From contig VXAI01000050.1 in the NCBI GenBank assembly GCA_013399305.1, positions 248,001-312,000 of the forward strand: a stretch of DNA of 64,000 nucleotides, in the 5' to 3' direction. Positions 13,151 through 26,299 of this stretch are shown here, one piece after another; position 1 is the first letter of the stretch; each line of letters begins with the position of its first letter. The notes under the pieces are model-generated. The model saw only the letters and a list, made by a program, of their open reading frames with translations. It was not told the DNA's origin and did not search any database. Both the position numbers and the translations under genes were made by a program. This DNA comes from Rostratula benghalensis (Eukaryota; Chordata; Aves; Charadriiformes; Rostratulidae).

Positions 13151-13639
13151 CTATCGTGGCTAGTACTATGTATTTTAGCACCTTTGTACATACAATCCAG
13201 TTATATGAATGTGGGGTCTTTCCAAGCCAATCAGAGCTGGTGGGAGTGATATTAAGGTAATGTGCTTTTCTATCAGGGTAATAATGTTCAAATGCACTTG
13301 GGCCCAATCTACTAAAGCCTTGAAGTGCTGCACAGCTTTTTATGGACTTGGTAATTCAGATCTCTCCAAATTGCATCTGAGAGGCATCTTTAAGATCAAC
13401 TCTGGTTTTACATAGAGGCTCCTAATTGACTTATTCAGCCTCTCTTCCAGGTTTTCACTGAGTTTCTAGTTAGTTTAGACAGATTTAAAATGGGTTTAGA
13501 AAAAAACCCCCACCTTTAATTTTTTTTTTCCAGCTAGCGTATTCTGTCTGCTCTTTTCCATCAGTATTTTCATATATAACAAATATATTAACTTGTATAA
13601 CTTATTATTAAATTGAAGAATTCTTCTCTTTCATCTTTT

Positions 13640-15130
13640 CTCTTCTTAATTTTACTGTGTTTAGTTTCTTTTTTCTCGCTTGTTCTCCTGCTCTTCCCTT
13701 TTGTTCCTCTTCAAGCTTTTATTCTGTGTGACAATGATTGGCTTCTTTATTGTGGAATACACTTGCTTTGGATATGATTTAGAACAAACTTGAATACATT
13801 CCAGTGTCTTTTGTTATTGCCTTTAAATGGATTTTTGAGTTAATCCTTCAGAATTAATTATTTTTAAAGAATTTTGAGGCTTCTTAAAAGTGACAATAAA
13901 AATTGCTGTGGCTCTGGTAATGTTTAGAAAAATCAGAAACCTTAATTAGTTATTAGTGGCATTATAATTGGTACTGTTAAGCAGCTCCTGGACCTTGAGC
14001 TCTGTCTTTAATTAGAGACAGTAGTGTCTCCTTCCCTCTGAGATTTCTTTATGAAAGTATTTTGCTTAATAACACAGGGTTATCAGCTTTCAATTGTCTT
14101 CTGGGTGAAACTTCCCAAATGACACTACCTGCTGTATCTGCCTTCTTCATTTTAGCCAGAATTTCCAGGCGTGCTTTTCTTCATTACTTAAGCATTTACT
14201 TCTTTTCACTTCGTAAGAAATATTTTTGGACTTCTTATTTTACAGTTAGTATTGTTACTTATTCCTAGATACTTGGTGAATTATGACTCATCAGGTACAG
14301 AAATTATAATTTATTTCCTAGGTCTGATTGTCTCCTGTTGATTTCAAAATACTCATAAGGTCAGGCTTCTTAAACTTCTTAAACTGTTCTAAATATTTTT
14401 GGTCAAATCAACGTACATACTCCTGCTGTCTTGTCTGTCTACCTCATTCTTGTTAAGGCTTATCTTCATTTGAAATTTCTGGATGTGTATATTTCACAGT
14501 ATCTTCAAGCTCACTTGTTTTCCCTGGCTGTTCCTTCATCATTTTATAATTAATTATTCCTGGGTTTTGATAATATCGACACTTCCTCATGGCCAGAATT
14601 TGCTTCCAGCTACTGCCTTGTCTCTTGCTACCAGTAATTCTTACATCACAAATTGTTAGATCCAGTGTCTTCACTCTTTCCTCTTCAACAATCTTTCCTA
14701 TACCCTGCTTTTCTCCTTCACCATCATTAGAATTACTTGTAGCACCTCTTTGTTCATTCAGCTTACTTTATATCATATTTATTGATTTGATGCCACTTCA
14801 AAATTTGTCCTCTTTAACCACATTTTTCCAGGTCTTTTCTTTTCTAGTTTGTTCTAAAATATTTCTATCATCCTGTGTTCCAATTTGTTTTTTTACCATT
14901 TGACTTATCTACCATTGACTGTCAACAATTTCTGATTTTTCCTCACTTCTATTTCCTCTCTAATATTTATATGGTCTGCACTTGATTTGTTAGCAATATA
15001 TGACAAGATTTGAAATTACCCTTTTTTTTTGTTTGTTTTAAATGTGGTTGGATTTTATTTTCCTTCCTTAAAATTTCTATTTTCTGAATATTTTTGGGGG
15101 TAGTTTCCACACTCCTGATTAAAGTAAACC
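13640..15130 (-). pseudogene. Degenerate coding-like stretch, family unknown
   Basis: Read on the minus strand from 15130 down, successive frames stay open for unusual lengths with a consistent Lys/Glu/Ser/Gln-rich composition, broken by stops and frameshifts. Examples are the NKSSADHINIRGNRSEEKSE segment near 14950, the ILEQTRKEKTWKNVVKEDK segment near 14840, about 93 codons ending in ISNEDKP at 14453, and the basic segment SRRTSEKKETKHSKIKKRKD near 13680. There is no intact ORF and no clear poly-A tail. The composition recalls long disordered chromosomal proteins such as shugoshins, but the resemblance is too weak to name a parent. A 206-bp part recurs at 8719-8924 in inverted form. Confidence 0.3.
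14571..14776 (-). repeat. Inverted repeat arm B (206 bp)
   Basis: This is the partner of 8719-8924, in opposite orientation, 202/206 identical, with 5,646 bp between the arms. Here the minus-strand frame across the repeat is open and continues past its end (RKCRYYQNPG and on), so arm B looks embedded in a longer older sequence while arm A is isolated. This suggests that B is the donor and A the copy. Confidence 0.9.
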
Positions 15131-18100
15131 TCTACTCACTGGAAAGTAATCTCGTTATACCTGCAGGTTGGCATGTTTAATGTAAGGGTTGTAGCAAGTA
15201 AAATTTGTATTATTTTATACACATCCAGTATGATGGAATATTAATTTAGGGACGGGAAAAGGAGAGTTCTGTGCCAGAATGTTAAACAAAAGAAGAGATG
15301 CTGATAGTGGGAGAATGATGTTGCATGACATACAAAGATAGGGAACTTTCAGGTTTAAGATAATTGAAGCAGAAAAAATTTTTCCAATGAAGGAGACAAA
15401 AGGAGGAGGAAGACAAGCTGAAGCATCAGAAATCCTGTAGGAAGATAATTGATAGTTAAAGGTGAATAGCAGGAGCAGGCTCTTGCGAACTTCTTAATTC
15501 AGGAGAAGTAAAACTCTGAGGGAAACCTTTATTACTTATGGTATCTTAAAATAAAATAATTTTGAATATATTGTATGGTATATTACTTTTGTTTGTAATT
15601 AGATAATATCTGAACATACAGAACATTCCTTTGCTGGAACTTTAAATTCGAGTCTATCCAATATTTCTTTGATGGATATTGAATTATTTAATCCTGAAAC
15701 AGATGCTTTCCACAAAGTATTCTATTCTAAGCATTTTAAATAAATAATGTAGTTCTTTTCTCGTTTTGTCTTAATTAAAAATATATGTAATGTTTTCAGT
15801 TAAATGAATTATGTACATTGGTTTTATACTGTCTTTATTAGAGCCATTCATATGAAAATTTTTTGAGGGGTATGAGACAGATGGTTGGGTTCATGGGGCT
15901 GGATGGTTCAGGGGCATGCTTAGTGATGTCCAAAACACCTGAACAGGTGAGAGTGTAGTACACGTTAAATTCACTGGAAGTTGCACACGTAAATGCTGTT
16001 GCTGTATGAGGAAGTACTGGTAGGCAGTTATCTACCTCTTGATGTGGTAGAGAAAAAACAACTTTTTGACAATACGTTCTTTTGTTTCTTTTATTTGAAA
16101 CTATTTAATTAACTATTGCTCAGGGCAGCAGGAAGCTTTTCTCTTTGATGTATGTGCTGTGGTGTAATATGTTTATTGGTGTACACTTATAAATTGCAAT
16201 GTGCTTTTGAAAGCTTGGATGAATAATAAGATTATTCTCTTTTTCTAATAATCCAGACATTACACAAACTAGAAATAACTCAAAATTACTGTAGCTATAG
16301 TGATCACCCTCTATTTTAAACAGCTTTTCTAAGACCAAGGCAGAGAAAGTGAGCTGTAGGTAATATTTTTTAGGAAGAGTTGAGTGCCAAAATGGGTGGG
16401 AGAACAGGCTGCAGAGTTTTCAAGGTTTCAGTTTTCCTCTGGCTGCACTTGAAATTTGCATTCAAATCCACAGAACAATTCAACTTCTTTCTGCTCTTTT
16501 TTTCATGTAATTGAAATTTATAAAGTGATAACAAATAGCCTAGAGGAGGATACCCTGGAAAAAGATGAAGCACTAATGAAGCAGAAAGTAGGTAAAAGGA
16601 GGGCTGCATGCTCACATTGCTGTGATTTTGTGTAAGAGCAAACAGTAGATTAATTCTAAATAAATGGAAGAAATGTGAAGGGTGAGAGAGAGGTTGAAGT
16701 TCCTGAAAGGAAGAAAAGCAAATCATTTTGAATTGGACTCTAACAGCCTGAAAGGGAAATGGATGATTTGGATATGATAATGCAAATACATTTATAAGTG
16801 TTGTGACAGTGGATAGTACTATTCTTGCCCAATTGAGAGTCCGGAAGTCACGGGGTTACAGTTCATCCTAGCTTGAGTGCTGAAATCATCTTACATGGCT
16901 GCAGAAGAAAGGGAATTGATATAGTGGTGTGCATATGCTGTATGACTTAGGTATAGATTGGCAAACTTCTGCAAGCAGGTATTTTAGGAGAAAGCATTGT
17001 ATCCTATTTTAGAATTCACTGTGTGGCACATGAATATTCAATATAGCACTTAGTTTGCTAAAAATGGGCATGCACTTCTCATAAATACCTGCAGAGCATT
17101 TATGAAATAAATTATGTAAGACTTGAACACTTATGATTGGAGAACATTTTAATTTTTGTAAAGCACAAAACCAGTAGTGAATTGGTAAAGTGCATATGAC
17201 CACATTTTGCGTGTTGAGCCAAAGTAATATGAAATGGTTATAACTTTTTTTTTTTCAGCAGCCGTCATTGTATATCTGTTTACACAATAGCCTGTCTAAC
17301 TAGACAAAGATGCATTTTTAAAAATAGCTAACTATGTATTGTGTATTTTACCTATCCCATTTTAGAGTAAATGTTAGGGTAAGATTAAATTAATCTAAGC
17401 AAGTATAATCAATAATAACAGTTTGATTTAATTTAATCCTTTTATTACCTGGTGTGTGAAGAAAGACATAGCTGATTACCTGTAGTTTAATAATGGTAGT
17501 TGCTTTACTATAGTGAGACTAAATGGTTGATTTTTGGTTTTATTTTGTTATTGGACAATTTGCACTTAATTTAAAAGTGACAATTCTAATTCTGTAGCCC
17601 TTTTATCTTCCATTTAAATGTTAGAATGTATAGGAATAGATTGTTTTCATCATATGCCTCTGTGTCTATAAAATAATTGCACTGTTGTGTCAAAGCATTG
17701 TCTTTTAGCTGTCTTTCAGAGGCTTCAGACAGTAATCCAGTTTCTTCGGTGCTATAAAGTATTCAGCTGTGTGTTTTTAAGTTTAGCTGAAGTTCATGCT
17801 AGAGACAGAAACCAAAAGACATTATAAATGTTAATAGCAGGGAGTTCAATTTCATACCAAAAATTAAGAATTTCTGACAAGATTCTGCCCTCAAATGTTA
17901 TTCCCAACAGCCATCTCAAGGAATCTGACTTGTGCTCACATGCTAAATGACAAACCTTTTGACCTGTAAAGTGTAGTATATGACTGCTAAAATGCTTTCT
18001 TTATAGAATCTAGGTCTGGACTGCAAGACGTGTATAAATGAAGACTATCATCACTACTTTTTCAAAAATACACTATTACATATTTCTCTTTGAGGTTTGT

Positions 18101-21100
18101 CTGTCTTTGACTACTGAAAAGCCCGTGTTTATTCTACTTTTAAAAGGAGCATGTTCTTTCTGCTCTGTTGAGGTTCTGAAGCACAGCTATTTAACAGTCA
18201 GGAAAGCTTTGATATTTGTTTTTGTGTTTTCTAATGATTCAGTTAGCTTGAAAAGTGGAATTCATTTTCTACTCAGTTATTTGTTGCCTGTGCTGTTGCA
18301 CACCTCAGTCCAGGCATTCCTCACTCCTTTTCTGGTCTTCAGAGATAATGTTCCCATTTATTTGTCTGTCCTTCAAGGTCTAGTGATGAAGATTATATCA
18401 TTGCTTGGCTTAAAAAAATGAACAAAGTAATGATTTTACTGTTGTGATGTCACTAGATACCACATTTAATTATTTTAGTCCTTAAAAACCCAACATAAAT
18501 AGGTTAATTTTTGCATCTTGATTTATTCCTTGTTGTCTGTCTTCTATTTATAGAAGAGACTCTTGCTTCCCTACTGGCTCTTGTTCTGGTACCTGGCTCA
18601 GGTCATCTTAAGTGCTGGAGAGTGAAATACCTTCATGCTTCTGCAGGAGGCCAATTCTAAATTGCTTTTTCATCCGCAGCAATAGTCTGAACTGAAGGGA
18701 TCACCTTCTTATTGACTTGGGACTCTTCCTGTTAACTTCCTTATCTGTGTGAATGAGAGAGCTGTCTGTGCAAGTACTGACTGTCAGTCTTGGGGCGATA
18801 CATGATGCCAAATGTCATTGAGGGATCCTATCTGTGCATTGGTCCTGGGAAAGAGTGCAAAGCTGCATGAAATATGGTGATAAAGAATAAAGCTGAGTCA
18901 GAATGTCAAAAGGAATCAACCTGTATATTTCATGATGATGGCTTGGAAAGTAGTTTTGTCTTATGTGTGGACATTTTGAAGCAGAAAGCAGTATCTAGGA
19001 CAGGAGCTGTAGCCTTTCTTGACTCTTAATTTAGCACTGAGCTGTGGTAACTCCTGTATGTACAGCTGTCCTCAGCACTGCTGTTTTTACTGAGCTCTAG
19101 CCAAGACACACAGTGAGAACAGCCCTGTATTCAGAGTAGATCTTACAACTCAATAATCTGTAGATTTTATTAATAACTTTAATGGATAACTCTTGGAAGG
19201 AAGAATATGATTATATACCATGACTGTTACATTCTGTTAGGAAGTTATTTCAGTACGGAACTATTTTTCCATATGCTAATGAAAATATTGTTCTGTGAAT
19301 CTGGTGTTACGTGACTGTATACTTTCAATGGGTGGGAGAGAATCAGTGTATTTAACTTGTGAGGGAAATCACGAATTTCTATATTGGTGGTATGTTTTGT
19401 AGAAATATGAATGTAAATAACCTTGGATTAATAAGCTACAATTATTATAATATTTATTATCTTGTTCTTTTGGCCATTTATTCTATATTACTGTCTGCAC
19501 CGGAATACATACAGCATGTACCTCTGTGATTCCCAAAAGCCTTATGGCTATTTGGAGTACAGCTTGAAATTGTCATCGACATGAATAACGAACAATAGCT
19601 ACATAAGTGTAAGGCAGATGGAGTTGTTTTCCACTCTTCTGAACTGCAATGTTAAAAGAACATTAGCTATTTTAGGATCAGGAATAGGCCATCTGCCCAA
19701 TTTGCCTGCCCTTTTCAGCTTTATCTTACTGCCATATTACTGTTATTACTTTCATCTGTATGTCATTATATTTTTATGCTATGTTTCCTTGAAAGGTACT
19801 TCCTCTCGTTAGCTGATTAGTTTTACATCAGTATCTCCTTTAAGAATTCCAGGTCTTTCTTTAATATTTTACTACTACAATATTTTGTCTCCAAATATGA
19901 TGTTTGCTTGATAATTTTTTTTTAAGTCAGACAACATCTGTCCTTACTGGCAGTGTTGGAAATGATGTGACAGTCTGACAACAGTAGTAGCAGGAAATAT
20001 GCAAAGGACCCACAGGATCATGGAAGGGAGAGTAACAGAGCATTGAACATTTGCATCAAGGCAAAGAAAAGGACTTTGGGAAAAAAATGACTAAAAATAC
20101 TTGAATCTGAGACCAAAGAAAAAAAAAGAGCAAGTGAGAGAGATTTGTATAAAGCATTTTTTAGCTGCCGGAGGAATTTTGTTTGTAATTTTCAGCTTTG
20201 TCTGAAGGGAGAAATGACTTAATAAAAGATTCAGTTGCTGTGAAGACTGTTGATTTATAGCCTTGAATGTCTTTGTTGGATGAGCTTTAGAAAGAATTAA
20301 ACATTTTTCAATGTAACTTTTTAATATCTGAAATTGTTGGTTCAATGAATGTCAAATATTCTACAAGAATGTCAACATTTCATATCAGCATTTCATTTCA
20401 GGTTTTTTATGATTTCATGTTGTGCAAATACTTGTTTTTCATAATAATTTGGCAAATGAAAACAGGAGGTTTTCTTCCTAAGTGTCTAAGGAAATAATAT
20501 AAACCCATTTTAATTTTCCAAGAACATTGGAACTTTTTCCTCCACCCCCTGCTCCTTTTTTTCTAAATAGGAATGAGCTTCATTAACTGTAAAATGACAT
20601 TTTAGATAAAACAACACCATTCATATAAAATTGCTAAATTTCTTTGGAATGCAATAGATTTTCTTTTTGTATGTTATTATTCTTTCATAGTTATGATCCT
20701 AAACTTAACCATCTAAACTTAAGCGTTCTGTTTTGATTCCATGGGATACCAGAAATACACAGACAGTGTAGACAAGACCTATGAGAGATAGGACATGTTT
20801 CCTTTGGAGCAACAGCTGACAGTTTTGAGGAATATATTGAAAAACCTTCAATATTAAACTGGATATTTGTGTCTTGTTATAGCTTTGTTTATGTCATTAA
20901 TCATCACAGTTTACAAGTTGTTTAGATGGTTAGCCAATTAATAAATAGTACAACTATATGTAAATGTATAGACTTTTCATCGGTGACTATACTTTCCTTT
21001 TTTATGAAAAAAGACATTGATTTTTTTTCTTGACATAAATAAAATATAAAAATTGCATTTATAATTTTAATTCCTAGAAATAGAACACAGTCATAGGTTT

Positions 21101-24100
21101 TGTTTCATTCATTTTTGGTAGCTCTGACTGGTCATGATTTCTTAAGCAGCCAAAGACAGAAGTGATTTGTTCATTATTTGAAAAAAATTCCAGATTTATG
21201 AACATTTGCGGTCTTCTTTGAAGATCAGACTACTTCATGTATTAGAATTCAAAATGGAAAGTCACCTCAATGTAAGTGCAGCTCTATATCTCTCTGAGAA
21301 TAGTGTATTCAAGTAGGTAGTAGATGTACATTACATTTATTTAGAGTTTTTCTTCCATGCTCAAAATAACAAGTCTTTTAGGTGTTTTCCAATTGTCTTA
21401 ACCTTATAGCTCTTTTTAAAAAACCCTGATACGTTATATTATCTCAATTTCAAAGCACAGTTCTCACTAGACGGGTTATGGCTGTGTACTTTAGCATTCC
21501 AATCGTGCAAATCTTGCTAAGTTTAATAATAACTCAAATTTATCCATATAAATGAGTAATTGCAATTATCTTATTTAGTATCCAACTTCAAAAGTTTGAT
21601 TTTTTTTTTAATCTTCACAGTCTTTGGCATCTCAATTAATGTTTGCTCTCGCTCTCTTGATTTTATGTTTACTGAATGCTTAGATAATCTTTCTCTTGTT
21701 TTGATAATCCTATCTTTTCCTGTTGTACCTTAGCATTTTCCCTGATTATCTATTTAGCCTCTTCCTGAGAAATTGGTTCCAGTTATTTCAAATGGCATTA
21801 AACTGGAAGTTAGTTGAATTATGTATTTGATACATCAATCAACTGACCTACCAAAAAAATTGGTCAACCTATATTCTAGAAAGATGCACTTTTTTTCCTA
21901 CCTAGCAGTTTATTCCAACACCTTACACCTTACTGTACACTTTCTGCTATGTAAATTCTCTTGTCTTGTCAGTGCCACACTCCCACTCTGGTTTTATGTC
22001 ATTCCGTTCATTATTGGGAATTGTTTTCTTAAATATGAGAATGATACTTTACAATTTTTTCTCTCTAAAACCTCAATTCTTCTGGTTCTGTCTAGTATGT
22101 AAACTTATTTTCTAGACCGTATAGGGATCTTTTTCTGAAATGTCTCTTCTGGTTTCAGACAACAGAGAATATTTTAATAAGATTATTGTTGATCATTGTG
22201 TCTCTTTTATTACTGTCCAGCACAAGATAGAGAAAAGAATCTCCATTGTTTTTTCAGTTTAACATTACACAAGTAGAATTAATTCTATTAGTGAATTTTG
22301 GAAATGGAAATTTCCTTTTAAGATGTAAATCAATATGTATTCTGTGATCTTTTGTCTAAGTTTTTGAGCTACTATTTGGACTTAGATTTCACATCATAGT
22401 AGCCAAAACAAAAATGTAAGCTAGCATTTGGCTGTATTAGCTGATGGAATATTGGAATTGATGTTTGTAAATGTTTTACCAAGATGTAAATGCTTGATTT
22501 TTTTTTGAATAGAACACTGCTTTTCAGTCTAGTAACTAACAGAAAGAAGTAAGGTAACTAAAAAAATGAGTTAGAAAAGTCTTCTCAGTCTTATGTTTTG
22601 GGTATTGCTTAGCCAGACATTTAAAATACTCATGTTTGCCTTCTCTCTTTCACAAGTAGCTATTTCAGAATGAGGTTTGCTGTAAATGCCAAGATAATCT
22701 GGGTTTGAGTTAGTGTTTTCTAGTTTGAATAGTCAGTAATTACTGCTTTTAATGCATTGGATTCCTGAGAGAAAGCTCTTAAATTAGTGGAAACACAGGT
22801 GTGTAACAATGCTTTTCTCTGGTTTTGAGGAAATTAAATACAGCTTGTTGACAGTTCCTACCTCCATTAAAGAGAGTAAACTTCCCAATTAATAAAAAAA
22901 AAATTTTAGACCTGTGCCTTGTGTGGAGAAAACAAGCTTCTTGTAAATGGAGAGATTATTAAAAAGTATACTATACCACTATTAGGAAGTTCTTTTCTTG
23001 TTACACTTTTTAAAGGATTCTATTTTGCTGAAAAAATTGTTCTGACATTTTGGCATATGTCTGTGAAATGACGTAAGTTAAAGATACACCAAGTTATTAA
23101 AACTAAAAGGTAGATTTATTACTTCCAAAGAACCCTCATTATCTGTGGAAAGAACAGGGATCCATTTTTATACATAGCTATAGAGGAATACCAGTGCTCA
23201 CCTGCAGAGTGCGTGGGGATTTTAACATAAGGAATATCTTTGGTTATGGGGAAATAATGAAGCTTTTCAGAGATTTGTTAGGCTAATGGAGATGTTTCTG
23301 TGTAGATATTAAAGATCTTGTGTTTGTATAGTTAGTAGGTGGTCCATGTGCTGACATTGAAAGCACTGATGTGTTCTATGAGATACTACTTTTGTACAGT
23401 AGATAAAATAATGCAGCATACTGAAGGTCTACAGACAGGCTAACATGGTGCTAATAGAACAGAAGTACACACACACATAAGTGTATATAATAAAAGAATC
23501 AACCCACCACTCATTAGTCAACATAAATGTTTAAATCTAATTTAAGTGGGTTTATACAGCCTCACCTGCAACATGCTTTTTGCCATTGACGTGTCCTTAC
23601 AGTAAACAGACTTTGTTCAAAAACTGCACTAAACTTAAGTTTCTGTTAGAAACATGTAAAATTTCATTGCAAAAGTATTTCAAATCTCAGAAGAATACTG
23701 AAGAATCGCAATGCTGTTGACTTGCAAGTTCATGATTTGATGTTGATATTAATCAACAATATTTATTAGAATGTGCTAGTAAGTATGTATTTTTAAAGTT
23801 TTAATTTAAACGTGCAAGCATTTCTTTCTGCAGATCCTTTGGTAAGAATGAGGGATATCCCTGTTCTCATTGTGGCAGTTTTATTCCTTCTTTGTACCCC
23901 TTCAGTTAAGCACCCCTGCCAAACCACAAATGTTGTATTTTATGAGTCACTGAAAATTCTATGATCACATAACCTATTGTAGAGATACTGTTGACCCTGT
24001 TTTTATGGAAATTTTTGTAGTATTCCTTAGTTTCAATTTTGAATGATAGCAGTGAAGACATATTTGCACAAATAGAGTATTAATCAGTGGTGGTTAATTA

Positions 24101-24750
24101 CAGAAGATGCATATTGTCAGTATGCTGGAAACAAAAGGTCAGCATCTTCTTTCAGAGATACTTTCAGAGAAAGGAAGCTAGAGAGTTGTAAAATGGCTTA
24201 ATCAAGATGACATGAGAGGAGGACTGCAAAGCTACTTTAAGAAAATGCAATTATGTTTCTGAATTTTTGGAATATAAAGAAAATAATTTATATCTTATTA
24301 ATTAGCAACAGGATAATCAATTTCTTCTTAAAATGTAAGGTATATTTTCATCTGATATCAATATAAAGTATAGAACATTTCAATTATTTCTGAGATATAT
24401 CTAGTTACATTTTAGTTGTCAAAAGTTTAGTATGAAAATTCTTCTGTATAAAAATGCATTTTATCTATCAACCCCCCTTTTAATGAGATATTTAAATAAA
24501 GTAAATAAACTCTGTATTTATTCTATGAGGGGAAAAATCTTATCAGTTTTCCCCATTAAACTTTTATTTGTGTGCTGCTTTATAATGTTGTGCAGAGACG
24601 GTTTTGCCTGTAAAAAATTAGATTCTCATTTCTAAGCTCTAAGAGTTGTAAGTTCTAAAGTAAGTTCTAAATGTAGGTTGTTGTAAATTCTAAATATAGG
24701 TTGTTTCCAAACATACAAGATATACCTACAGGTTCTTGCTGACAAGTACA
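15131..24750. other. AT-rich non-coding DNA
   Basis: No supported gene, RNA or CR1 copy is seen. Open frames at 16370-16726 (minus), 18038-18421 (plus) and 21821-22102 (plus) are long for the region, but they have no domain, no conserved motif and codon use that simply follows AT-rich DNA. A CA tract of about 10 bases lies near 23469-23477. Confidence 0.5.
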
Positions 24751-24754
24751 AGTA

Positions 24755-24930
24755 TCTGCTTGGTGATGGCTCTCGATGGAGCCACCCAGTGCCTCGAGGA
24801 GCAGGTCCCCTCCGCGGGCGCTGTCCGTGGTGCTGAAACCTGGGGTGCTATTTCAGCCTTTTTCTGCCCAATTTCCATGTTCCTGGATGGGCGGGAGCCA
24901 TTCATCAGGTTTGTAAACTTCCTTCTTCAG
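24755..24930. other. Isolated CpG-bearing GC-rich patch
   Basis: Within strongly AT-rich surroundings, 24770-24900 is GC-rich and carries seven CpG dinucleotides, including the cluster CCGCGGGCGC near 24813. Open frames cross it in both directions; the plus-strand one runs 65 codons with a stop at 24931. A donor-like CAG/GTTTGT follows at about 24908. I do not recognise a protein. It could be a lineage-specific exon, a fragment of a processed gene copy, or a remnant of a GC-rich mobile element. Confidence 0.4.
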
Positions 24931-24931
24931 T

Positions 24932-26299
24932 GACATGTATAGGCTCTACGAATACCCTAAGTTTTGTCAATTTAAAATTGATTTCCTCTTTCTGCTTTTC
25001 CTCACTTTCACAATTACCTTTACATAATTAAAAAAATTCTGGGATTTAAATAGAAAAATGACGTCTTTAACATGAAAGCAAGGTATTAATTAGTACTAGG
25101 TAAAATGAAATTATTTTTCTATTATATAAATGTTTATAGAACAATAATATATGAGAATACAAGTAAAAAAAGTTAATGTCTCAGTACAAGAAGTAACTTT
25201 TCTTTTAATGTCTAAATACAGAAGTGACTTCTACCTACAAAAATTCTGTCAGCAAGTCAACAAAAATGTTAGCTTCAAACAAGTATAGAACGATAACGTG
25301 GATATTATATAGTTTACAAAATGTTAAAGGTCTACTAAAGCCCTACAAGAAATTTTTATTACTCCTATTTTTACTTTGTAATTCAAAATAGCTATGCATT
25401 CTGTGAATATTCACTTCCACAAGTACAATCTTCAGAGATTACCATGCTTTTTTTCTTCACTCTTCCAGTTTGTTTTTTTTATATGTGAACCGAAACAACA
25501 TTAAAATGTTGCTGTTGCTTTCTTTGTCAGTAGATACCACATCTTTTCATCAGGTATCTTAACGTTCAGATACTTTTTCTCTACTGGGCTTAGGAGTAAT
25601 CACTCTTTTCCTCCTAACAGAAATGGGTTTAGCTTGTAATCAATATTCTGATCAGCAGCTTCTTGTGCACAGTTGCTGCTTATGGGCCCAGTCCTTCTCC
25701 CATGAGAACTTTAGCTTCAATATGAGTAGTCAGGTATTTATTGTTCTCTTTTCATTTTGTTTCAATTCATTTTGACTAATAATGTTTCTGTCAGTCATTT
25801 ATTGCTTGTTACATTGTGAAAGCTGAGGAGGTTTATAAACTAGTCAGTTGTTGTTATTGTTGAACAGGAGTGTGCAGGTCCAGAAAGAAAACCTTAATAA
25901 CATTTAAACTGTTCAAGCTCTCCGAGTTCCCTGTATGGCCAGCCTAAAGTTTAGACATTGATAATAAGTGAATTACTCTATTGACTGAAGACAAAATATT
26001 GGATTTATATTATGTGAGTCTAAACATTGCATTCAGTTTTCAGGCCTGTGGTAAAATACCAAAGCAGCACAAAACTTGCTGTTATCACTAGCTAACAATC
26101 CATTTCCCTACCAGTCTTATGTCTCCTTCCCACTGTTCTCACTTCTTCCACCCACAATAAGCAATGTGTAAAATATGGTTGTTATTATTATGGGTAAGTA
26201 CTTTATAAAAATATTTCTTGTGTGTTATATTGCAGTTATGGAGCCTAAAACCAGATTGGTGTTTTAACAGGAGAATATGTAAGGACATATTTTATCAGA
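24932..26299. other. AT-rich non-coding DNA downstream of LRRN3
   Basis: No gene is seen. This flank follows the inferred LRRN3 3' end. Several TTTATT hexamers (AATAAA on the minus strand) occur, for example near 25736, and could be used as more distal polyadenylation signals. Confidence 0.4.

Noticed and set aside
16370..16726. 118-codon minus-strand open frame
   Set aside because: No domain, signal or conserved motif, and no splice or promoter support; chance openness is adequate.
18038..18421. 127-codon plus-strand open frame with hydrophobic residues
   Set aside because: Hydrophobicity follows from T-rich DNA; no family resemblance and no neighbours to support a gene.
23945..23966. AAATTCTATGATCACA as a plus-strand CR1 terminus
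   Set aside because: Upstream sequence shows none of the CR1 3' UTR blocks, so the match to the terminal repeat is by chance.
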